DNA of 64,000 nucleotides from Ambrosia x helenae. Taxonomy: Eukaryota; Streptophyta; Magnoliopsida; Asterales; Asteraceae. Location: the NCBI GenBank assembly GCA_030844895.1, contig CM061229.1, positions 105,522,975-105,586,974 of the forward strand, read 5' to 3'. Each line of letters begins with the position of its first letter. The first letter of the stretch is position 1. The notes below the pieces were generated by a model. The model searched no databases. It saw only the letters and a program-made list of their open reading frames with translations, and had not been told where the DNA came from. Positions 33,760-45,620 of this stretch are shown here, piece by piece. The position numbers were made by a program, and so were the translations under genes.

Positions 33760-35228
33760 TGTGACGCCCACACCCAGATAAGGATGCACCATACACAATT
33801 GATACCAACTTACAAGGGGAATGCTTACTTTATTAACATAAAGTGGATACAAAGGTTAGAAACTTAAAAAGTACAAAGCTTGATCAACTATTCTTAGCCG
33901 AAGATATACTTTTCCATTGAATCACACGAACTAGCATATCCTATTCCACTGGTCACATAGCTTCAAGCTAAACAGCATGCACAAGAACTAGTCATCACTA
34001 CCTGTGACACATCCTTAAAAAGGATGTCAGACAATGCTGGTGAGTTCATGAATATACACAATTTACAAAATACATTCGTTTATTAATCATGACTTGTACC
34101 CGCCCATGTCATAACCCAATGTCACTCCACACCCTCACTAGGTGTCTCCCTCACCGGGCCTATGACAGTCACTCCACACCCTCACTAAGTGTCTCCCTCA
34201 CTGGGCCTGTGACAGTCACTCCACACCCTCATTGGGTGCCTCCCTCACCGGGCCTGTGACAGTCACTCCACACTCTCACTAGGTGCCTCCCTCACCGGGC
34301 CTGTGACTAACATCTCATACAAGTAAATGCCCATTACACACAGGTGTAATACCGACAAATCCCACCGTAGTGGCACGTATAAGGGTTCCACAAATATCAT
34401 GTGTATGAATGCTCAAATTCAGATTATAGACATGCGTACTAACAGTCATGAGTGCAATATTAACAATTACCATTTTGGACAAGCATACTCACATTTGAAA
34501 ACATTCATAGAACTCACCTTTGCTCTATAGACGTTTACTCTAGTTAATCCGAATTTGGTTCCCTGGTCAAGACCAAAACAATCTTAGGCTCTAATCAATA
34601 ACGAGTAGGCCACTAGCTAGTCATTACCGTGGTCGGCTTTGGATAACCCTTCCTAGTTTAAGCATGAGTGATCAGTCCATGCGTAATTAGGATTAGGCCA
34701 CCCAATACCTGCCCAAATAATAACTCTAACCCTACTCTCCTACTTATAATATATTTAGAGTTGTCTAACTTATAAACTAAATAAATCTCAACAATTAAGT
34801 GCATACCTTAAAGCCGAGACAGTTGAGATGTACGGTTCCTAAATGAAAATTATTCTACCTTGCAGGAAATATATAACCGGCTAAAGCTTGACCAATGTCG
34901 GCCTCTTAATGCCGACTACACCTATTATTCTAAAGGAAATATTGATGCAAGAGACACCTACATCCGTACGTGGTTGTTTTTGATGGAAATCTTCTTAGTG
35001 AAGATTTGATATTTTCATTATTATATACACCTTCACACGTGCACTATAGGTTTATTATTATTATTATTATTATTATTTTATTATTATTATTATTCCTAAA
35101 CGGTCTCTTATAATACTAAGTGCTTGACTCGATCATACATATCGAATATAAGTCATGCTATGCATCGCTAAACAATATATGTTTCAGCAATATTTCCATT
35201 TTATTTGATCATAAAATGGGGTGTTACA
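33760..35228 (-). repeat. 5' LTR of the decayed chromovirus
   Basis: 1,469 bp, TGTGACGCCCAC ... GGTGTTACA, followed by CCATA. It has the same internal 48-bp repeats and ATT microsatellite as the partner at 21154-22634. Confidence 0.93.
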
Positions 35229-35443
35229 CCATATCGCCTTTCCACTACACATGCCCTTATGCCCTAGGCTACTCACAACTAAAACCTAATAATAGCTATC
35301 AATAATTATAATTAACATGGTCAAAGTTGGTCAACTTTGAGTGTGCAGGTTGATATGTAAAAGAACCAAAGGGTTGAAAATGATTATGAAAGTTTTGTTT
35401 GATAAAACGGTTGATCTGTATACAGCAGGATAGATTTTGCAAT

Positions 35444-36115
35444 CACTACGTCAAAACTGGTCTACGACCACACTTTTGCCAAAATCGTCATGTCACACAT
35501 TTGCTAAAATGTGTGGCTAAAAGTCATTTTTAACATTTCAAAAACTCCCAATCCACTTTCATCACACATCTTACGTATTAATGTGACCAGTGTATAACTG
35601 CTTAAAACATTTAGCCACACTTCAAGAAAATACTATAACATTTACTAGTCACACTAAAAAAAGTGTGTCCAAATGTGATCTACGACCACATTATTTGTTT
35701 CATGTAACGAAAAACACATCGTTTTTCAAGCTTTAGCCACACTCTAAGATAAAACTGTGACATTTACTAGCCACACTTGAAAATTGTGGCCAGATGTGAT
35801 CTACAGTCACGGTATTTGTTAGATGGTGTGGCTAAAAGCTAAAACATATGGCCGCATATAATTTTGTGTGACCAAAGGCTAAACAATAGTCACTTAAAAT
35901 TACAAAATTTCGTGTGGATTTACATAAACATTCGTCACACTATGGTCAATTTCTTTATTTTTATGCAACGAAGTGATAACAAATGTCATGGAAAATATGT
36001 GTGACTAGAGATTACATAATAGTCACACTAAAAATGACAAATATTTATGTGGTTTTACATAACTATTAGCCATACCAATTTTTTTTTTTTTTTGGCTAAA
36101 CATATTACAACTTCC
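35444..36115 (+). mobile_element. CACTA (En/Spm-like) transposon terminus
   Basis: Starts CACTACGTCAAAACTGG and is followed by many copies, in both orientations, of a TGTGGCTAAA / TAGCCACAC subterminal motif, plus GATCTACGxCCAC. This is the organisation of CACTA ends, which bind their transposase there. The matching right end (CCAGTTTTGACGTAGTG) was not found in the window, so the element is truncated or disrupted. Confidence 0.72.
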
Positions 36116-36299
36116 TACTCAAACTATTTCTTTTTTAAAATTATAAAATTTCAATTTCCCTCTTAAAACTCCCCCCTAAACATTTCATCCTAAAAATTTC
36201 CATATGAAATAATACTCTTACTAAAAAAATAGATTTTTTAACATAAATAAACATAGTTTATAAGATTTTAAATTTTCATTTTGTTATATTACTAATCTA

Positions 36300-36307
36300 T
36301 TTTCACA

Positions 36308-36350
<43 letters not shown>
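36300..36350. repeat. TA microsatellite
   Basis: A (TA)n run of about 40 bp. Confidence 0.9.
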
Positions 36351-36352
<2 letters not shown>

Positions 36353-36364
36353 CTTTGTAAACAG

Positions 36365-36600
36365 AGATAAGCTCAGTACCGATACCGAAAATACCGGTAC
36401 TAAAAATGATAAAAAATTGGTACCGAAAATACTTAGGATGGCATGGTACGGTACCCGATTTTTAGGATAAAATCGGTAAAATATTTATAATGTACCGAAC
36501 CGGTACTGAAACACCAAAAAGTCGGTACCCGAAAATGATTCGGTACCGGTACCTGTACTCGATATCCCTAGTTGTAACTAGTACGGTACCGGTACCCGAT
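36365..36600. repeat. GGTACCG-rich short repeat
   Basis: Many copies of GGTACCG/CGGTACC and related TACCGAAAA pieces at irregular spacing. The motif contains the palindrome GGTACC. Confidence 0.7.
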
Positions 36601-36609
36601 ACTATTTAC

Positions 36610-37600
36610 CTAATATGTTTAATTTAACCATATTGGGCCTTAATGGATCACGACGGACAATGATAGATTATATATATCTTAATAGATCATATTGGGTCTT
36701 GATTGATCACAATGGACAATAGTACATCATACATTTCTTAATGGACCACACTGGGCATTAATGGATCAAAATTGACAATGGTACATCATACAAGGCTTAA
36801 TGGAGCATATTAGGCCTTAATGAATCACAACTGACGATAGTAGATCATACATGTCTTAATGGGCCATACTGAGCCTTAATGGATCATAAAGGGCAATAGT
36901 AGATCACATATGTCTTAATAGGCTATATTGGGCCTTAATGGATCATCATACACAATATTAGATCATATATGTCTTAATGGACTATATTGGACCTAAATGG
37001 ATCCAAATGAATAGTAGTGGATCATACATGACTTAATAGACCATATTGGGTCCTAAGGGATCATAATGGACTTTAGTAGACCATGTTTGTCATAATTAGC
37101 CATTGTGTGCCTTAATTGATCATAATGGGAAATAATAGATCATATATCTCTTAATGGACCACATTAGCCTTAATGGATCACAATGGACATTACTAGATCA
37201 TACATAACTTAATGACCATATTGGACCTTAATGGATCACAATGGAATTTAGTAGACCATATATGCCCTAATAGGCTATATTGGGTGTTAATGGATCACGA
37301 TGGACTAGAGTTTATCATATATGTCGAATGGGCCATATTGGGACTTAATTGATCACAATACATAATAGTAGTTCATATATGTCTGAATTGACCATATTGG
37401 GCCTTAGTGAGTCATAATGGGCAATAGTAAATCATAAATCTCTTAATGGACTATATTAGGCCTTAATGGATCCCAACGGACAATAGTAGATAATATATGT
37501 CTTATTAGTCTATAGTGGGCCTTAATGGATCTCAAGGGGCAATAGTAGTACGTATAAGTCTTAATTGACCAGCGGGGCCTTAATAGATCACAATGGATGA
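36610..37600. repeat. About 62-bp satellite-like tandem array
   Basis: About sixteen diverged units of roughly 60-63 bp. Each resembles CTTAATGGACCATATTGGGC followed by CTTAATGGATCACAATGGAC and AATAGTAGATCATATATGT. Divergence between neighbours is considerable, so the array is old. It has no coding potential. Confidence 0.88.
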
Positions 37601-38312
37601 AGCGCACCTAGTCCAACTGAATAACATTAATACTGATGTCGGTAAAACCTTTGTGAGTTGCTACTATTTATATCCGTTATAAATTTAGTCGAAATGGAGT
37701 TGTAGTTGCACCTATATTCCTTTTTAACTCTTTCGGCTTCTATACTAATTGCTCGTATCGTACCAATACCATAATGAAGTGAACCCGGCAAAAACCCATT
37801 GTGAAGCTCGGATAGCCCAATAATTTATTAAAATTTTAGAAAAATGTTTCCCTCTCAAACATTTTCACACCCAAAAATTTTCCTCCTAACCAAATCGACC
37901 TTCAAATTTAAACGCCCCCAATAGAAAGTTCACTAGTATTCCTCTCCATCCATTTTATTCCCTCACCTCTTCTTTGTTCATCTCAAAACCTAGCTCTAGA
38001 TCCACAACAACGGCTCAAGCTATGGTTGAGAGAGGCAGAGAACACGGTGGACTCGACAGGAGAAATGAAGGAGGTTGTTGCTGGGGGTAAAATCATGATT
38101 CGTTGTAATCGCGTGTCGAATAGGCATCACCAAAGGTACTATTTTTCTGTTATTCGATCTGGTTATTGTATGTGAAGTTGTTTATTATTATTAGTTTATT
38201 ACCTACGTTTTCCTTTTCCATTTTCTCTTGCAAGCTTTACCTCATATTTCTATGAGGTTTAGTTAGGTTTTTTATTGAATTATTATTATTATTATTATTT
38301 ATTTTTTATTTT
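37601..38312. other. Gene-poor stretch, possible transposon leader
   Basis: The part 37840-38140 has CCCTCxxAAACATTTTC-type runs and a CT-rich segment, followed by a short frame from the ATG near 38020 and a GT. This could be the leader of the CACTA element or of a lost gene. I do not recognise a protein. Confidence 0.35.
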
Positions 38313-38425
38313 TTATGAAGAGTTAAATTTTCATTGATAAATGACATAGGTAGGCGGGCAGCAAGCAGCGCCGCCACCCTATTCTGGATAGAAAAACCTA
38401 ATATGCTAAAAACAAACCCCCGCCC
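38313..38425 (-). mobile_element. 3' scrap of a non-LTR retrotransposon
   Basis: The segment with GGCGGGCAGCAAGCAGCGCC and GCCACCCTATTCTGGATAG closely matches 53175-53290, the 3' end of the non-LTR element there. T/A-rich sequence lies on its left where the tail would be. It is severely 5'-truncated, as typical for target-primed insertion. Confidence 0.65.
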
Positions 38426-38671
38426 TTGAGGGGTGAAAAAGTTATTGAATTGTTTTTGGTTTGCAATAGCCGATGTTTGAATTTAGGTTTTGTTGATTAC
38501 TTTCAGCTAAACAAACAAACTTAGGATTGAGAATAATAAAACCATCTTTTAAAGTTGGTGTGTATATAAAAAATCATTTAACCTTCAACTAAGACTGAAA
38601 TAACCAAGGGATTCTTATCATGCTGTCCATCTAAAAGCTGCATATGTGTTAAACGTTACGTGCCCCTACCT

Positions 38672-38700
<29 letters not shown>

Positions 38701-38707
<7 letters not shown>

Positions 38708-39112
38708 AAAAGTTAATTTGAGAACACCTATATTTCGTGCGAACCGTGAGAACGGCATCTAAAACCATTCACATTCAAAATTTCTTTTTACACTTGTCTT
38801 TATTACTAAAATACAATCTCAAAAACACAATTTACGCATAAAAATTCAAACGTATACGGAAATAATTTGTTTTTACACATGTGTAAATTTGCTGTTTATA
38901 CATGTGTAAACTGTTTCATTTACACATGTGTAAAAAGTTAATTTTAAAGTGTTTTTGCAAGAAAAGATGAATTATTTGGAAAAAAGATTCATTTATTAAT
39001 GTTGTATTTTGATTATAATAGGGTTTGTATTAAAAAAAATTGATTTTGATTGATTTTTTTACTTGTTCTCACGGTTCTCACAATATTTAGCGTTCTCAAG
39101 ATAACCCTCCCC

Positions 39113-39118
<6 letters not shown>
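38701..39118. mobile_element. MITE-like element in a TA microsatellite
   Basis: Ends TATATAGGGAAAAGTTAATT...GAGAACACC and, inverted, TATATAGGGGAGGGTTATCT...GAGAACGC form an imperfect terminal inverted repeat. Both sides are (TA)n. The inside holds AGAACGGxxxxT / TTCTCACGGTTCTCAC and TTTACACATGTGTAAA palindromes. The superfamily is uncertain. Confidence 0.6.
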
Positions 39119-39120
<2 letters not shown>

Positions 39121-39143
<23 letters not shown>

Positions 39144-40262
39144 CATCTTAAACTTAAACCCACATCTTTCTACTGATGAAGTTGATTTGTGTCCCTTGTT
39201 ACAATAACATCACTCTTTTTAAAAGTTGACATAATAATAAATGTATATAAAATATCACTTAAAAGTTGATTTAGAACTGAACCTCACCACCAGTTGGGAA
39301 TTTGTTTGTATAATTTTGGATTAGAAATCGGTCTGATCGGGTCTCTCAGCAGGATTTGCAAACTAATAGCAATACGTGAGTGTTAAGCATTGTTTCTACC
39401 AGAGTTTGCAAAATAGACGGGTTGATTAACGGGTCAAATTTGTATGGGTCTAAATGGGTCTGGTTAACAAAAACTTATATTGTGAATGACTGTGTGAGTG
39501 TGGCAGGGTTGTGACGGTTGCGTGGCATCTTAGAGTTACAACCGTTGAATGATTTGGGCTTTTCTAAAGTTTTGTTATGTTCTTACATGTATATTTTCTT
39601 CAATGTTGCTATTTGTGTTTGATTTAGTACATAGTTTAGTTGAGCTAAGCATGGTTCCATTGTGGGAGATTCATTCATTAGCTCTGTCAAAAGGGCTGAA
39701 AATCGGCCAAATACTAATGCTTAAAACAGTTCATTTTATTTCAGGAATTTGCTGTTTTGTTAAAAACACAAAACCGTTTAGACAAGACATGAGCTATTTT
39801 GGTGTTGGTGCTTGAGGTTGATAAAATCTTGGTTGGCTACTCTGAGTCTAAAGGTATGAATTGGATTGTGTATTTTTTTTTTTTTTTTCAAGATTATGTA
39901 GTATTGTGGCTCTTGATTTGCATGGGTAAAGACCACATGGTGAGTTTTGTATATGTTTTATATTACCAGTCATGTTTGATGTGTTGATCATATAACAAAC
40001 TAGACTACATAAAACAATGTTTTAATTGTGATTCCAAATATCATATTCATATGTGCAGCTTACATCATGTTCAATGGTAATTCATGATTTCATGAATTTA
40101 TCATATCATAATATAAGAAATGATCAAGGAATTTATTTAATGGCTTGCTATAAAATCCGTGAACCATGTCGTGAATTTAGTGGTATAATAAGATATAAGA
40201 TTAAAACCTTTTGGTAAATCATATTATGTTTGATATTGTGTATTACTTCATGTGATAATTAC
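39121..40262. other. Unassigned spacer
   Basis: No convincing coding exon. An open stretch near 39549-39815 lacks recognisable motifs. A T18 run is near 39870. Confidence 0.4.
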
Positions 40263-41052
40263 CATGGTTTAAAAAATAGGGTGAGGCGTACGCCTTGAGG
40301 TGCGCCTGGCATGGTTTAAAAAAACGGGTGAGGCGTACGCCTCGAGGTGCGCCTCGAGGCGAAACTCTAAGAAAACGAGTCTGAGGCGCGCCTCATGGGG
40401 TTCAGATTGTACATACGCCTCTAAGGGCTGAGGCGCTAAGAAAATGTGCGCCTAGGGTGCGCCTCGGGTGTTTTTGATGTGTTTTTTTTTTTTTGGCGTT
40501 TTAGACTTTTTGGGTCAATTATTTTATTTTTGATGTGTGTTTTTGATGTTTTAGACTTTTCTAGGTCAAGTATTTTATTTTGTATAGACACATAATTTTC
40601 ATATTTATTTTTTGACTGCGCCTCGAGCTTACGCCTCGGTTCGCCTCGAGGCTTACGCCTCATGAGGCGAAGGGAAAACGCCCCGAGGCTCGTTTCCGTT
40701 CTTTTAAACTTTGGCGCCTGGAGGCGAAACTCTAAGAAAATGAGTCTGAGGCGCGCCTCACGGGGTTTAGATTGTACATACGCCTCTAAGGGCTGAGGCG
40801 CTAAGAAAATGAGCGCCTCGGGTCCGCGTCGGGTGGTTTAGGGTGTTTTTGATGTGCTTTCTTTGGTGTTTTAGATTTTTTGGGTCAATTATTTTATTTT
40901 TGATGTTTTAGACTTTTCTAGGTCAAGTATTTTATTTTTTATAGCCACATAATTTTTGTATTTATTTTTTTGACTGCGCCTCGATTCGCCTAGAACGCCT
41001 CATGAGGCGAAGGGAAAACGCCTCGAGGCTCGTTACCGTTCTTTTAAATTTT
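40263..41052. mobile_element. hAT-like non-autonomous element with internal duplication
   Basis: Perfect 8-bp flanking repeats GATAATTA (40255-40262 and 41053-41060). The ends CCATGGTTTAAAAAA and TTCTTTTAAATTTT form a weak inverted repeat. The interior is made of two related blocks about 363 bp apart (GGCGAAACTCTAAGAAAA at 40360 and 40723), rich in GAGGCG/CGCCTC. An 8-bp duplication is the hAT hallmark. Confidence 0.7.
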
Positions 41053-41601
41053 GATAATTATATCGTTTATTATTATACAACACTAGTTGGGATGCGAATC
41101 GTATATAGACTAAAACACTCACTTGTATGTTATGAGTTCAATAACCTAATAGTTGATAATCATATTTTGGCTGGTGATACATATTATGATGTTGGTCTGT
41201 TTGGAAGTTAAGCTTGTGTTTGTAAATATATGAATTGAACCTGTCTATTTTTTATGCATTCAGTTTAAGTTCTGATTTGCTTAATTGATCAACAAGCCTC
41301 CAATAAAAACCATCCATGCATTTTTCTTGTTTTTATCTTATGTGTTTATGTTCTTTATTTCTACAGTTTCTTGAATGTCAAATAATAATAATAATAATAA
41401 TTTATGCCTCTTTTGGAGGCATGTTCCTGATAGATTCTTCATAGATTGTGTTCTTTCCCATCTTCAACATGCATTTGATCATTCTAAGCTCAAAGGACAA
41501 AACCCATTTGTACTTTTGCCTTTTAGATTAGGTTTTCAGTTTCTATTTTATAAAAAGTGTAAAGATCTTAAATGGTTTGTGTTTTTTTGATGAAATTGTA
41601 G

Positions 41602-41828
41602 GAACCACCATTGGAGAGGCCAAAGGGACACATCTCTAGTGATGAAAACAGTGGCAACTTCAGCCATGGGCCTTTCCAGAAGGCATTGTTCCTATCCAAA
41701 GAACTACCAAAGGCGATATTCTACGGGCGAGTTCTCTAAAACAATTTGGAAGAAAGATCAAAAGACATGCGAGGCGCGGCACAACGAGCAGCGGTCATGA
41801 AGTTAGAATTGGTGCATTTCCCTCTCCG
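41602..41828 (+). other. Exon-like segment of unknown origin
   Basis: Bounded by TTGTAG and GGTAAGT splice signals. One frame is open for most of its length but I do not recognise the product. It could be an upstream exon of the ICME-like pseudogene or an unrelated fragment. Confidence 0.3.
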
Positions 41829-42132
41829 GTAAGTTATGCTATTTAAGCATTTGATTTTCAAGATATATTCACTTGTAAACGTACTATTATGAGGGTGTTG
41901 AGTTTGCTTTCAGAAAATGATTGTGTTAATAAATAATTACAAACAAAGGAATCAGGTGTAATGGAATCTAGTAATAACTATTATTAGTAGTTTTAGTCTT
42001 GAGTCATTGTTTCTTGATTGAAGATTATTGTTATACTATTGTGAAAAAATATCTAACAATGGCAATATATATTATTGGCCGATTTTTATTTTGGAGATTC
42101 TATCTCGTCTTGTGATCAAGCCGGTGAGAAAT

Positions 42133-42135
<3 letters not shown>

Positions 42136-42172
<37 letters not shown>
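42136..42172. repeat. TA microsatellite
   Basis: A (TA)n run. Confidence 0.9.
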
Positions 42173-42178
<6 letters not shown>

Positions 42179-42210
42179 GGTGGGACGGGTGACAGTCAAA
42201 ATAGACTTTA

Positions 42211-42631
42211 CATGGTTGTAAAAATTGTGCCTAGCCTCCGATTAATCGCTAGTCGGAGGTTCACAGAGTAATTTTCATCTAATCGGTCCATTAATCGCTA
42301 GGCGGTTAACGGTGTTCAAATCTGGTCCTAATCTGCCAAAAGTAGGTGGCAGTCTAGCGATTCCAGACAATACCTATAAATTTCGGCCAAATTCTAGCTA
42401 AAACTTCTAAATTCTGGCCAAAACCTATAAATTCAAGTGATTAAGCCTATGCACAAAAAAATATGGATCGAGGAGGGGATTAAAACATGTCTACTTAAAA
42501 AATGTATATATAAAATTGTGTGTGTATATATATAAAAAACTGAAAATTACATATAAAATCTCAATCCGAGTAATCGTCGTCCGTACGCCACTGGCCGACT
42601 AGCGCCTAGCGATTCTTACGACGCTGCTTTT
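42211..42631. mobile_element. Possible hAT-like MITE
   Basis: CATGGTTGTAAAAATTGTGCC on the left resembles, inverted, GCAGCGTCGTAAGAATCGC on the right. The inside carries CGCTAGGCG/CGCCTAGCG blocks as in the element at 45621-46403. No clear 8-bp duplication was found. Confidence 0.45.
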
Positions 42632-43672
42632 TAGTGCGGGTGAAAATAGATTAGTTTTGCTATTGCATAATGGACATACTTGTCTACTTAGGCAATGTGA
42701 TGTTCTAGCAATTTTATTTTATAACTGTGCTTTTTGTTGTGTTTATGTTTGCTGTGGTGATGTAGATATAAAGGATGGGGTTCTCTCTTAGGGTTTCAGT
42801 TAGCAGATAGAGATATCATCGTTACATGCCTTGATTACCGGTGAGTTAGCAATAACTTTTATCCAAGTACACTTTCCCATTAATAATTTTTTCGATCTCA
42901 TATATATGCTTTTGAACAAATCTTTTATGCAGGAACTTTCCTCAGGGCACAATTGGTGATATGGTTGACGATGTTTCTCGAGGAATATCATTTATATGCA
43001 ATAATATAGCTAATTTTGGAGGTGATCCCAATAGGTAACCAACTATCCTATATGAGGTGTACCATATACAGTGCCTTTTGATATGCAGTGACATCATGTT
43101 TACTTTTGACTTTTTTGAAGGGTATATTTGATGGGCCAGTCTGCTGGTGCACATATATATCTTCTTGTGCACTCTTAATGCAGGCTATCAAGGAATCAAA
43201 AGGAGAGGGTGTTATATCTCCAAGTGGTGTGAGTTCATGCTCTGTGAATCACTGTATGTTTCAGAATTTGTTCCTCATTTGGTCCTAACCTATTGACATT
43301 AATTTATATGACAGTGTAATGGAGGGGGATGAATCCCTGCCACAGTTTTCTTCTGAAATTCTTGTTGAAGATCCAAGTGCTAAAAATGCTATTACTCTCT
43401 TGCCCCATTTCGTTCTTTTTCACAGAACTGAAGATTTTTCTATACCACCAGATTCAAGGTTAGAATTTTGAAACCCTTGAAAATGGACGGGTTGGGTAAC
43501 GGGTCAAAATGGGTGGGTACAAAGGGGCTTGTATGTACTATAACATATTTTGGACACAATTATATGTGTGAAACTTAAAAACCATCTCAATCTTCCCTTA
43601 TGAAATATCGTTGTATCTGCATGCATGTGAGTAGGTTCGTTGACGAGCAGTGACACACATGCACACCCTATG

Positions 43673-43890
43673 TGTTAGCTAAGAAATGAGAGAGAACCAA
43701 AAGAGAAGGAATAGGATCAAATCAGAGCTACCATTATTATTATTATCATGATCCACATTTATACACAATCACAATTACAAGTTCCTGCCTAAACTGTAAC
43801 TAACTCTAACAACCTTTCAAACTATCATATTATTACACAATTAGTCCCTTTTATTACAATATTATTCAAACTACCCCTTTACTTGTAACA
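43673..43890 (-). repeat. 3' LTR of the Reina-like element
   Basis: TGTTAGCTAAGAAATG ... TTTACTTGTAACA on the plus strand. Confidence 0.93.
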
Positions 43891-43919
43891 TAACTCCCCT
43901 CCCAAACTTGATTCTTGTC

Positions 43920-44376
43920 CTCAAGAATATGCAAATCAAGACTCTGCAGATCCAGGAAACCTCAACATAAAATCTTCTTCATATTCCCAGCTAGCTTCAG
44001 AAATTGACAGGCCTTCCTAATGCACCAACAGTTGTCTAACCATCTTGTTAGCTCTTCTAACCACTCTTCTATCAATAATAGCTCTAGGCTGCAACACAAA
44101 CCTAGCACCAACTGGTAGGGGTAAAGTGGGAATATGCTGACCATAAGCCCTCTTTAGTAAAGATACATGAAACACATTATGCATCTGGGCATTCTCAGGG
44201 AGATCCAACCTATAAGCAACCTTTCCAACTTTAGCAATGATAAAAAATGGTCCAAAAAATCTCGGCCCCAGCTTAGAATGCTTCTGAACTCTAAGAGAAG
44301 TCTGCACAAAGGGTCTTAATTTCAGATAAACCCAATCTCCCACCACAAATTCTCTTTCACTTTTGTTCTTATCTGC
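43920..44376 (-). pseudogene. Integrase C-terminus and chromodomain
   Basis: VVGDWVYLKLRPF, KLGPRFFGPFFIIAKVGKVA and HNVFHVSLLKRA are the integrase end. The chromodomain follows (RQLLVH, stop, EGLSISEASWEYEEDF). The stop is TAG, where a Trp codon TGG would fit. Another stop near 44376 separates this part from the core. In chromoviruses this domain directs integration to marked chromatin. Confidence 0.82.
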
Positions 44377-45156
44377 CTACTTCATTCTATGCCTAGCCTC
44401 TGTCAAAGTCTGCTTTAAGTACAAAATCATGGCTTCTCTATCATGGTGCAGTTCTACAGCAGCAATACTGGTATCACCCGCTATATAAGGAATGTGTAAT
44501 GGAGGAGGATACCCATACATGGCTTCAAAAGGTGAAGTTTTAATTGATGAATGATAGGTGGTATTATACCACCATTCAGCCAAACTAAGCCATTTTAGCC
44601 ATTGTGCAGGGGCCTGCATACACATACATCTAAGATAAGATTCAAGGCACCTGCTTAAGACCTCTGTCTGACCATCAGTCTGAGGATGGCAAGCAGTGGA
44701 ATAAGACAACTGAACTCCTTGTAACTTCATAAACTCTTTCCAAAATTGGCTTAAGAAAATAGGATCTCTATCAGTCACAATGGTCATAGGACAACCATGC
44801 AATTTAAACACAGAATCTAGTACAACTTGAGCCACTTGAGGAGAACCATAAGGGTGAGATAGAGGAATAAAGTGAGCATACTTAGTTAATCTGTCAATGA
44901 TGACCAGAATAGAGCCTTTACCCTGCACCTTAGGAAGACCCGAGATAAAATCCATTGACATATCAGTGAAAACATGTGTAGGTTCAGGTAAGGGTTGTAG
45001 AAGACCAGGGTTGGCAACTGGTTCATATTTGGCTTGTTGGCAGATATGACAAGATTTAACAAAAGAGAAAACATCTTTAGAGCATCCTGTCCAATAACAA
45101 AAGGATTGCAACTTCTTGAGAGTAAGAATGAACCCTGAATGGCCTCCTGTAGGTGA
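44377..45156 (-). pseudogene. Integrase zinc region and core
   Basis: The zinc region (SFVKSCHICQQAKYE) and core residues are visible: DMSMDFISGLP, VIIDRLTKYAHFIPL, IVTDRDPIF and HPQTDGQTEVLSRCLE. The frame begins after a stop at about 45157 (a damaged HxxxH side) and runs to about 44377. It retains the D, D and E motif residues. Confidence 0.87.
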
Positions 45157-45620
45157 TTAATGAAATAGTTCTAAGATATCTTTCTTCAGCTGATCATCAT
45201 TGCCTATCCACAACTTAGACTTCCTCTTTAATAATTGACCATTCCAAGAAAAGTGCTTAACTTCTTGACCACTTAGAAATTTCTGAATAATCAGCTGCAC
45301 CTTAGGATCATTTTCCCAAGAGTCCTTAATCCTAGTGAACAACATAGGATTAATGGAACTGAGATCCATTTCAAATAGTGCTAACCCAGTTACTCTAGAT
45401 AAGCCATCCACCACAGTATTTTCCACCCCTTTCTTGTAGCATATATCATAATCATAACCCATAAGTTTTGCAAGCCATGTTTGCTGAAGAGGTGTAGTGA
45501 TTTTCTGGGTTAACAAATGCTTCAAGCTCTTGTGATCAGTCTTAATAAGGAATTTCTTAGTAATCAAATAATGATGCCAGTATTTGACAGCCATTAAGAT
45601 TGCTAAAAGTTCCTTTTCAT
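45157..45620 (-). pseudogene. RNase H second half and linker
   Basis: MAVKYWHHYLITKKFLIKTD, HKSLKHLLTQKI and NTVVDGLSRV are the end of the gypsy RNase H and the following linker. The upstream half lies beyond the hAT-like insertion, at 46412-46827. Confidence 0.87.

Larger units (their letters stand above)
21154..35228 (-). mobile_element. Ty3/gypsy chromovirus, decayed, with nested insertions
   Basis: Two LTRs of 1,481 and 1,469 bp flank the element, and CCATA stands on both outer sides (21149-21153 and 35229-35233). The Met-tRNA primer site beside the right LTR shows it reads on the minus strand. Internal remains include gag zinc knuckles, protease, RT, integrase and a chromodomain-like tail, all with many lesions. 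The interior is interrupted by a solo LTR (25189-32546), itself interrupted by a further element (27444-31980). The order of insertion is therefore this element first, then the solo LTR's parent, then the inner element. Lineage guess: Tekay/Del. Confidence 0.92.

Noticed and set aside
39549..39987. Hydrophobic frame that could be a membrane protein
   Set aside because: No recognisable motif, AT-rich DNA and a T18 run; the composition explains the hydrophobic residues.
43088..43288. Separate small gene
   Set aside because: It is the frame-shifted half of exon 3 of the ICME-like pseudogene.
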